DNA of 64,000 bases from Emmonsiellopsis sp. PD_33 (GCA_032988165.1 JANTQF010000080.1:62001-126000); one strand, 5' to 3'. Counted from the first letter of the stretch, positions 35,451-48,497 are shown. Program-made: numbers and translations. Notes: generated by a model not told the origin, from the letters alone.

Positions 35451-37342
35451 GCCCTTTTTTGCGTGTTGTGCGGTTGTTGTCAATTTGGATCGATATGTCA
35501 AAGTACCTAGTCATGTCGTACGTAAATATATGTATGTTAAGAGAAGATCGCAGTTTACCCGGTGGTCGGCGCCTGGTTAAAATAAAACAAATAAATAAAT
35601 AAAGAAAGGGAAACCTGCTGCCACTGGGCGCTTTCAACTTTGATTGTGTAACTTGTATTGCAGCTTGCTGAGTGTGGCTTGCAGTGTAAACGTCAGCTGG
35701 AACTGGGCCACACACGATTTTATCTACCGGGAGACGAGGAGGATGTCAGCTTTGACTGGCCTTATTGATTGGCTGACTTGCATGATACCCAGTCCAGTCA
35801 GGAGAGAGAGGAGGAAAACATGAAGCTAGGCCACTCGGTAGAGTGATTTAATATAACTAACTGATATGGTTCATGGATCAGGGCGTATCTACACATGCTT
35901 ACTACCATGTGGATCTCATTGAGGCATAAGCTATATCAACAGTGAGCCCCCATTTATCTCCTCTTCGCCGAGTCTTCAGGAATAAATAGAGTGTTTGATG
36001 TATTATTTATCGCACGCGCTTCATAACTCTGGCGCTTTCGCCTTGTATCCGTCCGTTCCCGCCACCTTGCATGCCCATTGCCAGCCACGGTTCGGGTTAT
36101 GATGCTGCCGAGGGCTCCCCATCTGATCAGCAGCGTTCTGGCATTCTGGGCCCTGGGGTCGCATTGCATGAAAATAGCGTTCGGGGATGAAACCGGCACC
36201 CGAAGCCAAAAAGCGCGGTTTGCGATAAAACTCGTGGTCAAAGTGGCGGGTTGATTCGAGTTGATTGGATGGCGTGCGCTAGCGGAGTTCGACTATCAGC
36301 GGCTAGTGGCAGGCCCTTTTCTCTGGTGTTGTGCAGACGAGGAGGCAGATAACCTGACGGGGCTGGGAAGAACTGGGCGGGTAAACCACAAAATTGGAGA
36401 GAGCCGTGGCACAGGCGGCAGCTGTTATGCTGGGTACACTGCGAGAATTTGAGGATGTTCTTTGTATCGCGCATCGAGGAAATAGGGGTAACTAGTAGAT
36501 GTCCGGCCTGCGTCATGGTCAAAGAGAACAAGTGTGGATATGGTAAGCACAATTTATGCACAGCAGCGATCGCCTGCAAGAACCGCTGTCCGCCCTCCCA
36601 TTGGCCAATGCACGGCATCTCTGTGGCTGCGGCCGCTGTGGTTGGCCTGAGCTTGTTGGAAGAGGTCCCACACCCAGCCAATCACACGCCGCATGGCTGC
36701 CCCACGCCGAATTGAACGCTGCCAAGTGGGCCTGGTCTAGTCTGGTTTGGGACAGAACGTATGTCTTGGCAAGGGGCCCAGTCCGAATCAGGCCTAGCCG
36801 CCCGTCCAGGGTTTTCTTGGCACGTCTTTCTTGGCATTTGTCTCTCCACGTCTCCACAGCCAACTTCTCCTCTTCTTCTCCTGTTCTGTTCTCCTCTTCT
36901 TCCCTCTTCTCCGCACTCGTCGTTCTCTAATCTATCCCTCCCCTTAATCCCTCCATTATAGCCTTTGGCTTCCTTGTTTGTCTGTTTCTTACCCTCCCTT
37001 AATACTCTTGCTCGCTGTCCTGCTTTTTGTTTGTTCTCCTACACGGCTTTTTCGGGTCTCTTTGCTGAGCTCCGCAATTGCTGTCCTCTCCTATCGTCTA
37101 CCAATTAATTCTTAATTTCTTTGCCATCTGCCTACTCCACGCTTGCTTGTTTAATTCACTCCTCTAACTACGTTGGCCACCAAATATCCATCAAACCCGA
37201 ACCCCCCTTAAACCCCCGCATTGCTATGCGATAGCACACCCCTTCACTCCACGTCAATCCACAGACGGAAACGAACCGCCACCATCCCATTGGCAAATGA
37301 AGAGTTTAATTGGATGTGCGCAATAGGTCCTTCCGTAGGATC

Positions 37343-38937
37343 ATGCGTCTTTTGCTATGGCTTTCGCCAGTGGCTTTGCTCTCAACAGGGGTCACGGCCT
37401 TCTACCCCTACACCATCAAGTCGCCCACTAAAGGCTCATCCAATCCGACTATAAAAGAACGGTTCTACATCTACAATGCGGAGAAGCCGACCCCGTCCGG
37501 CGACGCAGAGGATGCACCAAAGAATGGCGTGAAGATGGATATTGTAAAGGTTCCCAAGGTGGGTTGGTTCTGTGTTCATGTATATAAGGTGAGGGAATGT
37601 TAATGTGGGATTAGGCTCGACGAGAAAACACGTTCGATATTTTGCCCGGGAGTCCGACTACGATGCCTCATAGCGTGCCTGTCAACACTGACGGCGCTGA
37701 TTATTCGTATTTCTCCGTTGTCGAGGTTGGCTCCGAACGCCAGAAAATGTATATGTTGGTGGATACTGGTGCTGCCAGTACTTGGCTCATGGGAACTAAT
37801 TGCACTGAAAAAGCTTGCCAGCTGCATAACACGTTTGGCAGCGAGGACTCCAAGACCATTAAAATCACAGATATCCCCTGGGATGTGACATATGGCGGCG
37901 GTGAAGTGGAAGGGGTCATGGTCCACGACTCCATGTCCTTTGCCGGAATGGACCTTACTCTTTCCTTTGGTTCTGCGCTATGGACGTCTGAACAATTTGA
38001 ACACTACCCGATGGACGGGATTCTGGGTCTGGGTCGATCCAGTCAGAGTATCGCAGATGTGCCCACTTTCATGCAGGCGGTCCAACAGGCTGGCCTGATA
38101 GAGAAGAATATCATTGGAGTCAACCTGCAGCGCACTTCGGACTCTGGCACCGATGGCCAGCTTGTCTTCGGGGACGTCGATAAAACAAAATTTACCGGCG
38201 GTATCTCCTATACCAGCACCCTGCCTGAATTTGAAAATCAATGGCAAATTCCCTTAGAAGACATTTTTGTCGATGGCAAAGCGATTGGTTTCGAAGGGAA
38301 AAGCGCGCTTATCGATACCGGCACCTCGTTCATCCTCATGCCCATTGAGGACGCCAAACGTCTCCACGATTTAATCCCAGACTCAAGTTATGTCGGCAAC
38401 CATGAATTCTCTGTTCCCTGCTCAACTGCGATGACTATCGAAGTGGCTCTATCCGGTGTAAAATATAGCATTTCGCCGAAGGATTACGTTGGACGTGAAT
38501 CAGTCGTAGACGGATTGTGCATTTCGAACATCATCGGCCCCAAACCGTTGGGAGACAATGAGTGGATCCTTGGCGACGTTTTCCTGAAAAATGTCTACGC
38601 CGTGTTTGATTTCGATGAGAATCGGATCGGCTTCGCGAGTAGGGAAGATCCCGATTCGCCATCACCCACGTCTAAGAGTAAGTTTCCCCCTTTTCCCCCT
38701 AGTTTGCCATGGTTGGATTTGGATACTGACCATTTAGCAGTTACACCCAGCGGCTCAGGCACTCCCATCTCTCCTATTTCCGGACCAGGCAGCTCGAGCG
38801 ATGCCGCAGCTCCCGCTCAGACTACCAACGGCGGAGGCCATGGAAATGGAGCAGGTTCACTCTCTGTTCCATTTTGGCTTTCGACTGCCCTTTTCCTTGC
38901 GACTACGTACTTTTTCGGTGTTGTGAGTTTATCATAG
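37343..38937 (+). CDS. GPI-anchored pepsin-type aspartic protease (yapsin-like)
   Basis: Secreted, cell-surface aspartic endopeptidase. Three exons, 37343-37558, 37615-38677 and 38741-38937, give 491 residues. The start at 37343 opens a signal peptide (LLLWLSPVALLSTGVTA). A propeptide of about 80 residues ends near ARRENT. The first catalytic loop is VDTGAAST, the flap region lies around VTYGGGEVEG, and the second catalytic loop is IDTGTSF. The pepsin fold ends at FDFDENRIGFA. A Ser/Thr/Pro/Gly-rich linker follows, then a C-terminal hydrophobic tail (PFWLSTALFLATTYFFGVV) after small residues, as in a GPI-attachment signal. The last intron is 63 bp, a multiple of three without a stop, so it can be read through. 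Such proteases act in cell-wall remodelling. Confidence 0.94.
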
Positions 38938-40143
38938 ACTTGAAAATAGCTTCGATGGCTCAAAATCGACACCGCAACATGTTTCGGTCGACTACCTGGT
39001 CGCTTTGCGTGTTTAATAGTCTTTCAACATGCATCCACCATTTGTTTTCCGTGCATCTTGGCCGACGCGTATCCACCATATGCTCCGCAAAATATCCAAT
39101 CTCAACTATCACCCATCGTCCCCTTACCTTTTGGTCCCCAGAGACTAAAAAGTACCACAATCACCATCTTTCTCATACGCCCTACTGCTCTACATCACTC
39201 TTCCCCTCTACGCTGACTGCCATCCGCCCGCCTGCCTCCCCATATTACCACAAACTTCACACTAATATCCTTCCTCATTGTAATCTACCCACTGCCCTAG
39301 CGGTCAGTCGCCCTCAGCAGCGGTTTTTCGGTTCATTTTTCGTTTTATTCTCTTTCTACTACTATCATTGGCGGGCGTTGGCTTATCTATTTCCATCTTT
39401 CTTTTTTCTTTTTTCCTATTTTTATATATATACGGAGCGCTCCAGTTTACGCCCGATGCCTTGTTTTTTCCTAGTTTCCCCCAAAATATTACCCCATCCA
39501 TCCATGTTTGGTTGGTGGGTGGGTGGACATGTTCATGTTCATGTTCATGTTCTCGAGAAGATGAGACGATGGATTTGAGGGATTCTTTTATACATGTCGA
39601 ATTGGAGAGGGCACTGTAGGAAGGGACCCTTAGCTATACATACCCGGAGGATATGTAGTGATAGTGTTTAGGATAGAACCAGCTCTTATTTGCTGAAATA
39701 GGAGCTTGAATACAATAATACATTTAATTAATTTAATTGGGAACATTGTATCTTTTACGGTGAACTGTATGTAATTAGATAGGTAAACAGAAACTTGATA
39801 TTTTAAATAATCTATCTGCGCTCGCTGGACCTATGTTGAAGGCTCAGATGTGGTTGACCAGCGCCCCATCTGATTGGCTCGTTCCTGGAACTCCACACCC
39901 CATTTTTGATATTTCTAGCGCGTCCCAGCCAGAGCCCGAACCCGAACATCAGTCATAAATATCGCGATCGGGATCTCTCACACGGGCACTTATTCGGTCA
40001 TTACTACGCCCAGGGATTCAATTACAAGACCCTTGATCATCCCGGAACTAAAGGGAGAAAGGAACCCTCCCACCTGCCGAAATCGATACATTCATCATCT
40101 CACCCATACCATACCATCATCCAACACCCTCTCCTCTCCAACC
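38938..40143. other. Intergenic, protease 3' flank to thioesterase promoter
   Basis: 1.2 kb without a supported gene. Contains a TGTTCA tandem repeat at 39528-39552, a T-rich stretch near 39340-39430 and AT-rich DNA near 39700-39820. Confidence 0.45.
39528..39552. repeat. TGTTCA tandem repeat
   Basis: About four copies of ATGTTC in tandem; a simple microsatellite in the 3' flank of the protease gene. Confidence 0.8.
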
Positions 40144-42315
40144 ATGCTCCCCCCACGCACCGCCACCACCAGCCTCCTCTCCCTCTCCCGCCTCTCCTAT
40201 AATACCTATACCCCCCTCATCCCCGCCCTCAGCGCAAAATGCCTTTTTCTTAGCCCCTCCTCCCCATCCCGCTCCGGCAACGTGGAGAAAAAACACTTCT
40301 TCCACTCCTCCCCTGCCCAACACACCTTTCGCCCCGTCTGGACGGAGCGGCGGGTTAAGATGCCGTGGGTGGAGGCGTTGAAGTTGCAGAGGGAGGGTGG
40401 GAAGGGGAAGGCGGGTGTTGGGGGGGAGGGAACGGGGAAGGTGGTTGAGAAGAAGGTGGATTTGACGCCGAAGAGGATGGGGGATAGTTATTTTCGGACT
40501 GTAGGTTTTTTTTTTTTTTTTTTTCCTTTTTCTTTTTCGCGGACTGCCATTTTTCTGGGTTGTTGTTTTTGGAGCGTTGTTTGTTGGTTCTGGTGTTTGG
40601 TTTATAAAGATGTCGGGGAAGTGGTTTATATTGGGGGGGGGGTGGTTATTGTGGTTGGGAATAGGACTAGGATTGCAATTGGACTGGGTCGATTGATTAT
40701 ATATTTCCTCCGGCTATGTTCAGTTGGAGAAAGATTCCCACCGCCTTTCTTACCTTGATACATCCCCATTTTTGGGGAATACGCATGAAGCTGATATATT
40801 CTAAACTAGATCCTCCCTCTAGCCCAAGACCCCTGGCTACTAGACACCTACCTCAATGCCTCAGGACATATCCGGTTAGTCACCTTCCCCTTTCCCCCTT
40901 TCTTCCAACCGTCTAACTACCCCCAGCCTCGGTTCCCTCCTAATGGACCTCGACGCCCTCGCCGGCGTCGTCGCGTACGGCCACACCGGCGACTCCGTCA
41001 TGACAGTCACCGCCGCCGTGGACCGGATCGTCATGGAGCACACGCTCAAGGAGATTTGCGACTTGGAACTTAGCGGGCAAGTTACGTATGCGACGGGGCG
41101 GTCGAGCATGGAGATTTCATTGCGGGTTGCTAAAGCGCCCAAGACTTCGGCGGATGGGAAGGTTGTTGAGGAGGTGAAGAGTGAGGATGTGTTGATTACG
41201 TGTGCGTTTACGATGGTTTCGTTGGATCCGGTTACGAAGAAGTGAGTTTTTTTTTTTTTTTTTTTTGGTTCTTTCTTTTCGGGTTTTCAGGACTGGGTTC
41301 ATGCCCTTAGACTACATTTTGCCAGGCTCAAGGAGGGAAAGATAGCGAGCAGGCTCATGATGTTTATGAAGTTATCCTAACGGCTATCGTATATAGGCCG
41401 GTGCCTGTTGCGCCCCTTCTCGTTGAGACGGAGGAGGAACGCCGGCTCTTCGAGCTGGGCGAGCAGAACTACAAGGCGAAGAAGCAGCTCCGGAAAATCA
41501 ACTTGCTCGAGCAGACGCCTAATGATGAGGAGAGTGATCTTATCCACGGAATGTGGACAACGGATATGGCATATCTGAGTAAGTTTTTTTCTTAAAAATG
41601 GGCTAGCGTCGCCTCCCTCTTCCATCCCTTTCCTCATTGCCTAGTCTCCCCAGGCTATCCAAGAAAGGAAAAAAGAAGGGTCCAAGATATTGAACGAAAT
41701 TACTAAATACCACCAGACCCCCAAAACCCTCTCTCCCGTCCCAAAAACGTCGTGCACATGAAAGACACCATCCTCAAATCCGCCCAGATCATGCAACCCC
41801 AATACCGCAACTTGCACAACTTCATGATCTTCGGCGGCTTCCTACTCAAGCAAACCTTCGAACTGGCCTTTTGCTGCGCAGCAGCATTTTCAAACTCCCG
41901 CCCAACTTTCCTCTCCCTAGATCCCAGCACATTCGATAACCCCGTTCCCGTCGGCTCGGTGCTGTACCTGAAAGCAACAGTGTCATACACGGATCCACCA
42001 CTCAACACGCCCGCCACTGCCACCACCAACGCAGACGGTGCTGCTGCTGATAGTTCTCCTCGCAAATTCACCAAAGTGCAGATCCGCGTCGATTCCAAGG
42101 TGCGCGATGCAGAGCATACGACCAAGAAACCCACGGGCGTGTTCCACTATACCTTCTTGGTAGAGAAGGATATCCAGGTGATGCCGCAGTCGTATAGTGA
42201 TTTTATGATCTGGGTGGATGCGAAGAGGAGGGCGCAGAATACGAATGAGTCGCTGTTGGCGGGTATTGTTGGGAAGGATTCGTATGATGGGATTCAGGAG
42301 GGTGTTACGGAGTGA
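40144..42315 (+). CDS. Mitochondrial acyl-CoA thioesterase, ACOT9-like double hotdog
   Basis: Hydrolyses acyl-CoA to free acid and CoA, probably in the mitochondrial matrix. Five exons: 40144-40500, 40810-40874, 40927-41241, 41397-41578 and 41717-42315, giving 505 residues. The first 50 residues are rich in Ser, Arg and Leu with few acids, a likely presequence. Exon 2 gives ILPLAQDPWLLDTYLNASG and leads into HIRLGSLLMDLDALAGVVAY, the first hotdog block of the ACOT9/10 family. The second hotdog has SAQIMQPQYRNLHNFMIFGG, where the fold's catalytic Asn/Asp and Gly region lies. Intron 1 is 309 bp, unusually long here, with a T run after the donor and a G run at about 40635. Acceptor choices for exons 2 and 5 were made on homology and phase. 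Paralogues with other chain-length preference cannot be excluded. Confidence 0.88.
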
Positions 42316-43018
42316 GTGCGTGGAGGGGGCTCGTGGTGATAGATTGATTCAATGTAATATACCTTTATTTTCATTTGTTTTTGATTATGTTAATTCGTTC
42401 GAGTTTAGAGAACAGAGGCTTTTGGTTTTTTTATGGGGTTGTTAGAACCCAGGTTTTCCACAAAGTAATGAAACGCGTAAAATCTACCAAACGGAAACCT
42501 ACACTGCATGATATCGGTTAAGAAAATATATAAGTTAGATGTGTAGGATCGAGAAGGAGTTGGGAATAGAAGAATTCAATGAATTTTTGACTAGCACTTC
42601 TCCAAGGGATCAATAAACACACCACCAAACAATACTCTTTCGACAACAGTAACCGGAGTCAGAATCTTCACCTAAACCTTCGGCATTGAATCAGTTCAAT
42701 AAGGCTATCGGCTTTGCCATTTTTTGATATCGGGATGTCACATGGTCTGGGTGGTCATAGCTCCATCCCGCTAACTTTAATCCAAACCACGTGCCTCCTC
42801 CGCATTTGAGAGCCTCACAGACAACAAACCTCCCAGTTCCATTCCAACGCCCCAAATCCAAACGGATAAGCAGTCCCAACGGGATCAAGGATATACCAGG
42901 ACGATATTGAATACTCTCATTTGACAGATTAACCCCGTTCATTTCCATTTCGGGGGAACCACGCACCAATATACACAGCCTCGTGTTGTTTTGTCTCTCC
43001 ACGCGTGCTCAAGGATCC
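42316..43018. promoter_or_regulatory. Intergenic, thioesterase 3' flank and vfa1 promoter
   Basis: 703 bp between tandem genes with no supported gene. A CACGTG core lies at about 42788-42793, some 230 bp before the vfa1 start. Confidence 0.4.
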
Positions 43019-43851
43019 ATGGCTCTCCCCAACATCTGGCATCATCGCAAAGTTGCCGAAACGGCGGCACGGTCCTGTGATGTCTGCCACAAGCCGTCTT
43101 CTAGTGTGTTGATTACGCCGGACAAAAAGGTGGGAATAACGTGCACCCCCCCCCCGGAGAAAGTAAACTTCTAAGCGCAGTGATAAAGCTAATGCTTCGC
43201 TTCTACCGAGTTCTATGCATATTCTAGGACTTCTTCTACATCTGCCCTGCACATTTGAAAGATCGAGGATTCTGTTCGCCGATTATCGATGAGGAGGAGG
43301 TTGCGGCGAGAAAAAAGAAGGAGGCGATGGATCGGGAGATTGAGAAGGTGAAGCAGGAGTATGAAGAGAAGATGAAGCGGAAGAAGGAGAAGGAGAAGGA
43401 GAAGAAGGATGAGGGGGGTAAGAAGGATAAGGATAAAGATAAGGACAAGAAGAAGGAGGATGAGGAGGATAAGAAGGCGGAGAAGGAGAAGGATGATAAG
43501 GTACCTACTGACAAATTTCTTCATGTCTGGCGGATGCATATCCGATTACTGAACAACGCAGATCAATTCAATTCAAACCGGCGGCTCTGAAGCGAATCCA
43601 GACGATGCTCCCCGCATTTTCGCCCTTCACAAGTACGTAATACCTTTCCTTGTTACTCGCTACACACATACAGGGTTGCGTATATTTAACTTTTTGTATA
43701 TATTCTTGTTGAAACGTACTAACAACGTCACACTAGGAATTTTTACCAAATGCGTATCGACCGCATACGTAATATGGAAATTGCAAGACGGAACCGCGAA
43801 CGCCTGCGAGACCCCGAACTGTTTCCTTCAGCTCCAAAATCAGATTTCTAA
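43019..43851 (+). CDS. vfa1: VPS4-associated protein 1
   Basis: Endosomal protein that in yeast binds and stimulates the ESCRT-III disassembly ATPase Vps4. Four exons, 43019-43129, 43228-43500, 43562-43632 and 43737-43851, give 189 residues. The N-terminal domain has the Cys pair CDVC, and after the junction KK/DFFYICPAHLKDRGFC supplies CP.H and another Cys, forming the family's zinc-binding fold. A highly charged Lys/Glu coiled coil (about 65-125) follows, coded by an almost pure purine tract. The C terminus, FYQMRIDRIRNMEIARRN, is the conserved Vfa1 end and is followed by a short Pro-containing tail. The spliced length is near that of homologues. Confidence 0.9.
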
Positions 43852-46800
43852 AATGAAACGACGAATTCGTTTACCGCTCCCTTGTTCCAACCTGGTCCGT
43901 GCTTGCATGCGCTTTTGCAGCAGGACGAAACGACAGCAGACACGTTTATTGTGGATACATGATACGAGTTATGCATTGCATGTAAGAACTAATGAGTCCT
44001 ACGACATGGACTATCATCCAGTATGCATTTGTGGCGGGAAATATTGGCTGCAAGTTGTTGCCGTACAAGCCCCTGTCATGCCATGTCATGTCATATCGGC
44101 CAAACTGCTCTTTGGCGCCGACCCCCCTCCAAACAGACTGGGATATGCAAGCGACTGGCTCCCGCATTTTCAAAAAGGCGTCCGTAACAAGGATCGATAT
44201 GGATATTCGGGGTTGTGACGAAGGGTGGGGTTGACCACGCGAATCCTACGAAAGTTAATTTATAATCGATCGAAGTGGAGGAAAATCCCCATGCTGCGGC
44301 TCTGGTGGCCTTGTTTGAGAGCTCCAAGCTTTTCGGTATCTCGACGTCACTGGCGGGATTTTCTGGCAAATGAGCATCTGGCCTTTGGGAATCGGGTATG
44401 GCATTCTCCCAATCCGGAAACGCTGGATTCTCAACGCGACCCTGGTCCCCATTCGACTATATCTGAGGCGGTAAGCACTAACAGGAGAGTCCTTGCGGTT
44501 TATCCGCTAATTCCCTGGGTGCGATAGTATGATTGGAGCAAGGATGAGGTCGATCGCCTCGTTTTGCCCTCGATGATACCGAAAGATACATCTTACAGAT
44601 ACTGATTACGGATTACTTGATACCTGACCATACGTTCAGCCTTACGCCTAGATTTTTACGAACGGTACGGGGCAGAGGACGGTGTGGCTGGGAGCAACCG
44701 CAGGCGGATACGGGAACGCTATCATTGAAGCATAACAGGGCGTTCTGGGCTGCTGCACCCCTCCCGTCTGCCATGCCATATCAGACTGCCTTACCGTTTA
44801 CAGTGAGATACATGAAGCTGAGATGCAGAAGCAACTGTATAAAGACAATGGCCTTCCTTGTACGTCGTATGTCAACCGGATAGACAGACAAATCAAAGTT
44901 ACATTGACAGACACGCTACATGCAACTTCATTGAAAGCAGTCAAAAGGCCGTTGCAACATATGAAAAGTTTTATGAAGCATACCCCATTTCGTATTCGGA
45001 GGATATGGCTTGATGCTCTGTTGCTCTCCACTCCCGGGGCTGTCGTATGGCGAAGCGCCATATTTGCCACCGATCCTCAAGCGAGTATCTTCCTTCATCT
45101 CCGAACTCCAGACATATCGGGAATATTGGCTACTTTGCTGATGCAAGAAATCCTCCCGCTCGGTGGACGCCTAGGCGGAATCGAAGTCCAAATGGAGTAT
45201 GGTTGGCCTAAGACCGGCTCCTCCCGCACGAATCAAAAGTTTGATGACAACGACTTTTGACGGTGTGGCTTTTCGAGGTGCAGAAGAATCTCTCCGAATC
45301 CAAAATTTACCTTTCTCTATCTCCGCGTTTCGTTCTTTTCCCACGTATTTTGGCAGATCGGAGGGAATCTATGACAAATTCCTTCCCCCCTATTGTTAAA
45401 TCTTATTTTAGTCATATGTTACCAGGCTCTTTTGATGTTCCAGGGCTACATGAGGAACAGACGTCGCGAACTGGAAATCTAGACTGCTACATAGCCAGTG
45501 GAATGATCGTTAAGTACCACCGTCCCGCCCATCCCCCTGGAGCCTAAGAACGCTTTGACGATCAAAACGGAAAGAGGTCCTGTCAGACGGGCGGCCCTTC
45601 GGGACCACCAAGGAACTTCTCTGTTTCTTACCGCGAAGCTGTGTGGAAAAGGAACAAAAAATGCTTGGCACTACTCCGTAGTTACGCTCCACTCAATTAT
45701 GGACCAGCTTTGACGTACATACATAGGGGTAGATCTCCTCTATCTAATAAAAGTACGACCGGGCGAGGTAACAATGAAACCACCGAGAATTCCGGCGGGA
45801 TTGAACGCCGTTGCAATTTTTTTTTCACCCCAACCTAGCTCGCAGACAGCCACATGCCCGCTCGCCGGCTACTTTGCCTTTTTTTTTTTTTTTCAGCTCA
45901 GCTCCGCCAAGAATCCTAGAGCTGATAACTAACTTCGTGTTCTCTCACACCAAACTGCGCTTCAAACTACGATCTGACGGGCGGTGGTTAAAAAGTAATC
46001 CCGCCTTTTTCAGCTGAGGCTCTTTTTCATATTTGCCAATCCCGGCTTACTATTTCTCGCTTTGTCGGATGACGGCATTGACGGGTGAATGACAGTGAGT
46101 GGTGGGGTTTGTTTCTGTACTAACTATTATATGCTGGCTGAGCTACTTGGGGCGGGGGATTGGTTAGTTTGGGTTATTTATATTATTTTCTTTTATCTGA
46201 CAGGATGGAATAGTTCTCAGCTAGTTTGACGGCGGTGAGGTGGTGAATCTGGGTGATCCATCGAATCTAACTGATGATACGCGGAAAGATGGAGATAGGA
46301 GAGATGGGCTTCGTTAACTACGGTAAGAATGTGCCACAATCCTGAGGAACACAATGATAACTAGGTGTATTCATGTTTATATCGGTGTAATTAACTTGGC
46401 GGGTGGCTTAACTTATACAATGCTTTAAAACTAAATTATGACGGGGCTATATATTTCAAGGCGGATTACTTTTCCAAAATACGCCGCGGACGTTAAGAAA
46501 AAAAGAGCTTTGCTGGGCGTAGAGTCACGAATATTTTATAATAACGAAGAAGAGAAGATCCCGTTCTCCTCGTTACATCCGTATTCAATAGATAATCAAT
46601 ATAATGAATGCCCGGTTTAGGATAATAGTCGGCAATCCCAGAGGATTGTTGGATCCATTATTTTGATGATTAATCGTATTCCTTCTCAGCTACCCATCTA
46701 TAGCTGAGTAAGTCATCACTAGTTACTAACTATATCGTTCTTATAGATTGGATGTTGTCGTGTCTGTGGGCTCTTGTATGTAATATCGGTTTTATTACTT

Positions 46801-47942
46801 CTTGTTTCTGTCATCCGCGTATGTAATGGTTTCTGATATGTGGGTTGTATTAACCTGGTATGTCTTTATGGGCGTATGTATCAATAGATAGTTATGACGG
46901 ACGTGAATCAGAATTTCTGGGTAATCTGAGTTACGGAAAAGGGAAAAGAACAGAAGAAAAAGGGGGGCGGGTTTGGGTATACGCATATGGAATGATGGCT
47001 AATTATTAAGGTCCAGTAGTAATATTTCTAACTCCTGAGAAATTTGGGATGGAATGGGAGATGTGATCTTCTCTCGATTGGATAGAATATCAATTTTGCT
47101 TTCTTCTACTTTCCCAAGGGGCTTTTGTCTACTGGCTGTGAAGAGACGTCTGAAAGGACTACTAATAATTTAAAAATGGTGATGACGAAGGTCAGGAATA
47201 TTCCACTTTTCAATAGCTTGTAGTAACTCGGAAAGCAGAGGTTGGAAACGCTTTTGAGCGGAAATGGCAATATCCATAGTGATATCTCAACTCCACATGA
47301 GCCCCTTGATCCTATGTCTTGCACTATGCCATGGTAAGAAAAAGATGCCGCGTGCCGCTTATATTACACGAAATAACCAATAAAGAGGGGCTTACAGAGA
47401 ATCAATTCGCAAGAAATGAAAACCGGTATACTACCTCATCCTCCGTTGTCTTTTAGTGGAGCGTTATATATTAGATTGGTACTATAATCGGAAATTAATT
47501 AGACATATTGTTCTAGAAGGACATTGGCATGGGATATCCAGCGTAGAGGGGACAGGAGTTGTATTCCCCATTATTGGCTAACGGAATAGCCGGAAAAAAA
47601 GCAATGCGGCAGTTATCCTTCATGCAAGAAGCGAAATGGGAAATTCTGAAGTAGCCACACAAAATCGTTGCTCCTGTCCCAGGTGCAGATCAGGGATCGG
47701 GAACTTTAACGCGTCCCGAACCCCGAAATAGGGCTGATAGCGGGCGGATTGCTTTTATGGAGCATGGCACAACCAAAAAAGAAAAAAGGGCAGGATTCGC
47801 AATTTCGCAGGAATGGTAACTAACAAACCGAGAAAATAATGATGTCATGGCATCTCCACATGAACAAGCAGCATTCAAATCCGCATCGCTCCGGCCGGAT
47901 AGGGATATGTAGGAGAATCCAATGATATCACCACTGGGAGCT
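43852..47942. other. Gene-poor 4.1-kb region
   Basis: No gene that I can support. The largest open frame, 44823-45260 on plus (145 codons), has no recognisable domain and no splice partner. 45.8-45.9 kb has T runs. From 46.3 to 47.6 kb the DNA is AT-rich but still contains CpG, unlike the transposon block further on, so it is not an equally decayed repeat. It probably holds the promoter side of unknown transcripts and the 3' flank of the Nudix gene. Confidence 0.45.
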
Positions 47943-48497
47943 TCATGAAGGAGCATTGAGGCCCAATGCAACAGTCTCAGTGTTCTCCATCACATCCTTC
48001 TTGAGTGCAGCAACAGCTTCAACCGCCCTGGCCACAACCTGCTGATCCGCCTGCCGCGCCACCATCCCAGCCGCCTCATCCATAGCAACCCAGCGAGCCT
48101 CAAAGTCCTCCCAGGCCTCCTGCGTTCCCACAGCTGGCGTCTCCAAGGAATCAACCTGGGCTAGATACCAAAAGATAAGCTTGTGCATTCCCATGCTGCG
48201 CCGCTGCTGGACGGCTATTGGCTCCGTGTGAGCCTGTGAGACCTGGTAGTCTGGCGCAAGCGTCATGAGGTTGTGGGGTAGGAGGCGGCACTTGTAGCCA
48301 GACTCCTCGAACGTTTCACGCACTGCTGCGGCTTCGAGGGTTTCACCAACATCCTTGCGGCCCTTGGGCAGATGGTATTGCTGTCTGGTGCGGCAGTAGA
48401 GGAGGAGGACGAGGCTTTTGGAGAGGTCGACGCTGATTGTCCCGCAGCTGATGACGAACTGGTCTGAGAAATGGAGAGTAGGCGTGTCGTGGGACAT
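47943..48497 (-). CDS. Nudix hydrolase
   Basis: Hydrolyses a nucleoside diphosphate linked to some other group; the substrate cannot be read from sequence. Single exon, 184 residues. The full Nudix box is present: GRKDVGETLEAAAVRETFEESGY fits G-x5-E-x7-R-E-x2-E-E-x-G-x, about residues 46-68. It is preceded by LPK, which places it near the diphosphoinositol-polyphosphate/diadenosine phosphatase branch or a fungal-specific Nudix group. The C-terminal helix is Ala/Val-rich. It has no targeting signal. The coding strand changes from C-rich to G-rich along the gene. The start at 48497 (MSHDTPTLHF) is the only Met before the fold. Confidence 0.92.
   Translation of the reverse strand: MSHDTPTLHFSDQFVISCGTISVDLSKSLVLLLYCRTRQQYHLPKGRKDVGETLEAAAVRETFEESGYKCRLLPHNLMTLAPDYQVSQAHTEPIAVQQRRSMGMHKLIFWYLAQVDSLETPAVGTQEAWEDFEARWVAMDEAAGMVARQADQQVVARAVEAVAALKKDVMENTETVALGLNAPS

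Larger units (their letters stand above)
34178..37342. other. Long intergenic region before the aspartic protease gene
   Basis: 3.2 kb. An isolated open frame at 34485-34913 is listed separately. 34.97-35.2 kb is very AT-rich. A pair of diverged direct repeats lies at 35301-35350 and 35401-35450. From about 36.85 to 37.2 kb the plus strand is strongly pyrimidine-rich (CTCCTCTTCT type), typical of a fungal promoter and 5' leader, here probably that of the protease gene. Other open frames show no family features. Confidence 0.45.

Noticed and set aside
44823..45260. 145-codon open frame on plus in the gene-poor region
   Set aside because: No domain, no plausible promoter or splice partner, and overlapping open frames of similar length on the other strand. 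Likely chance.
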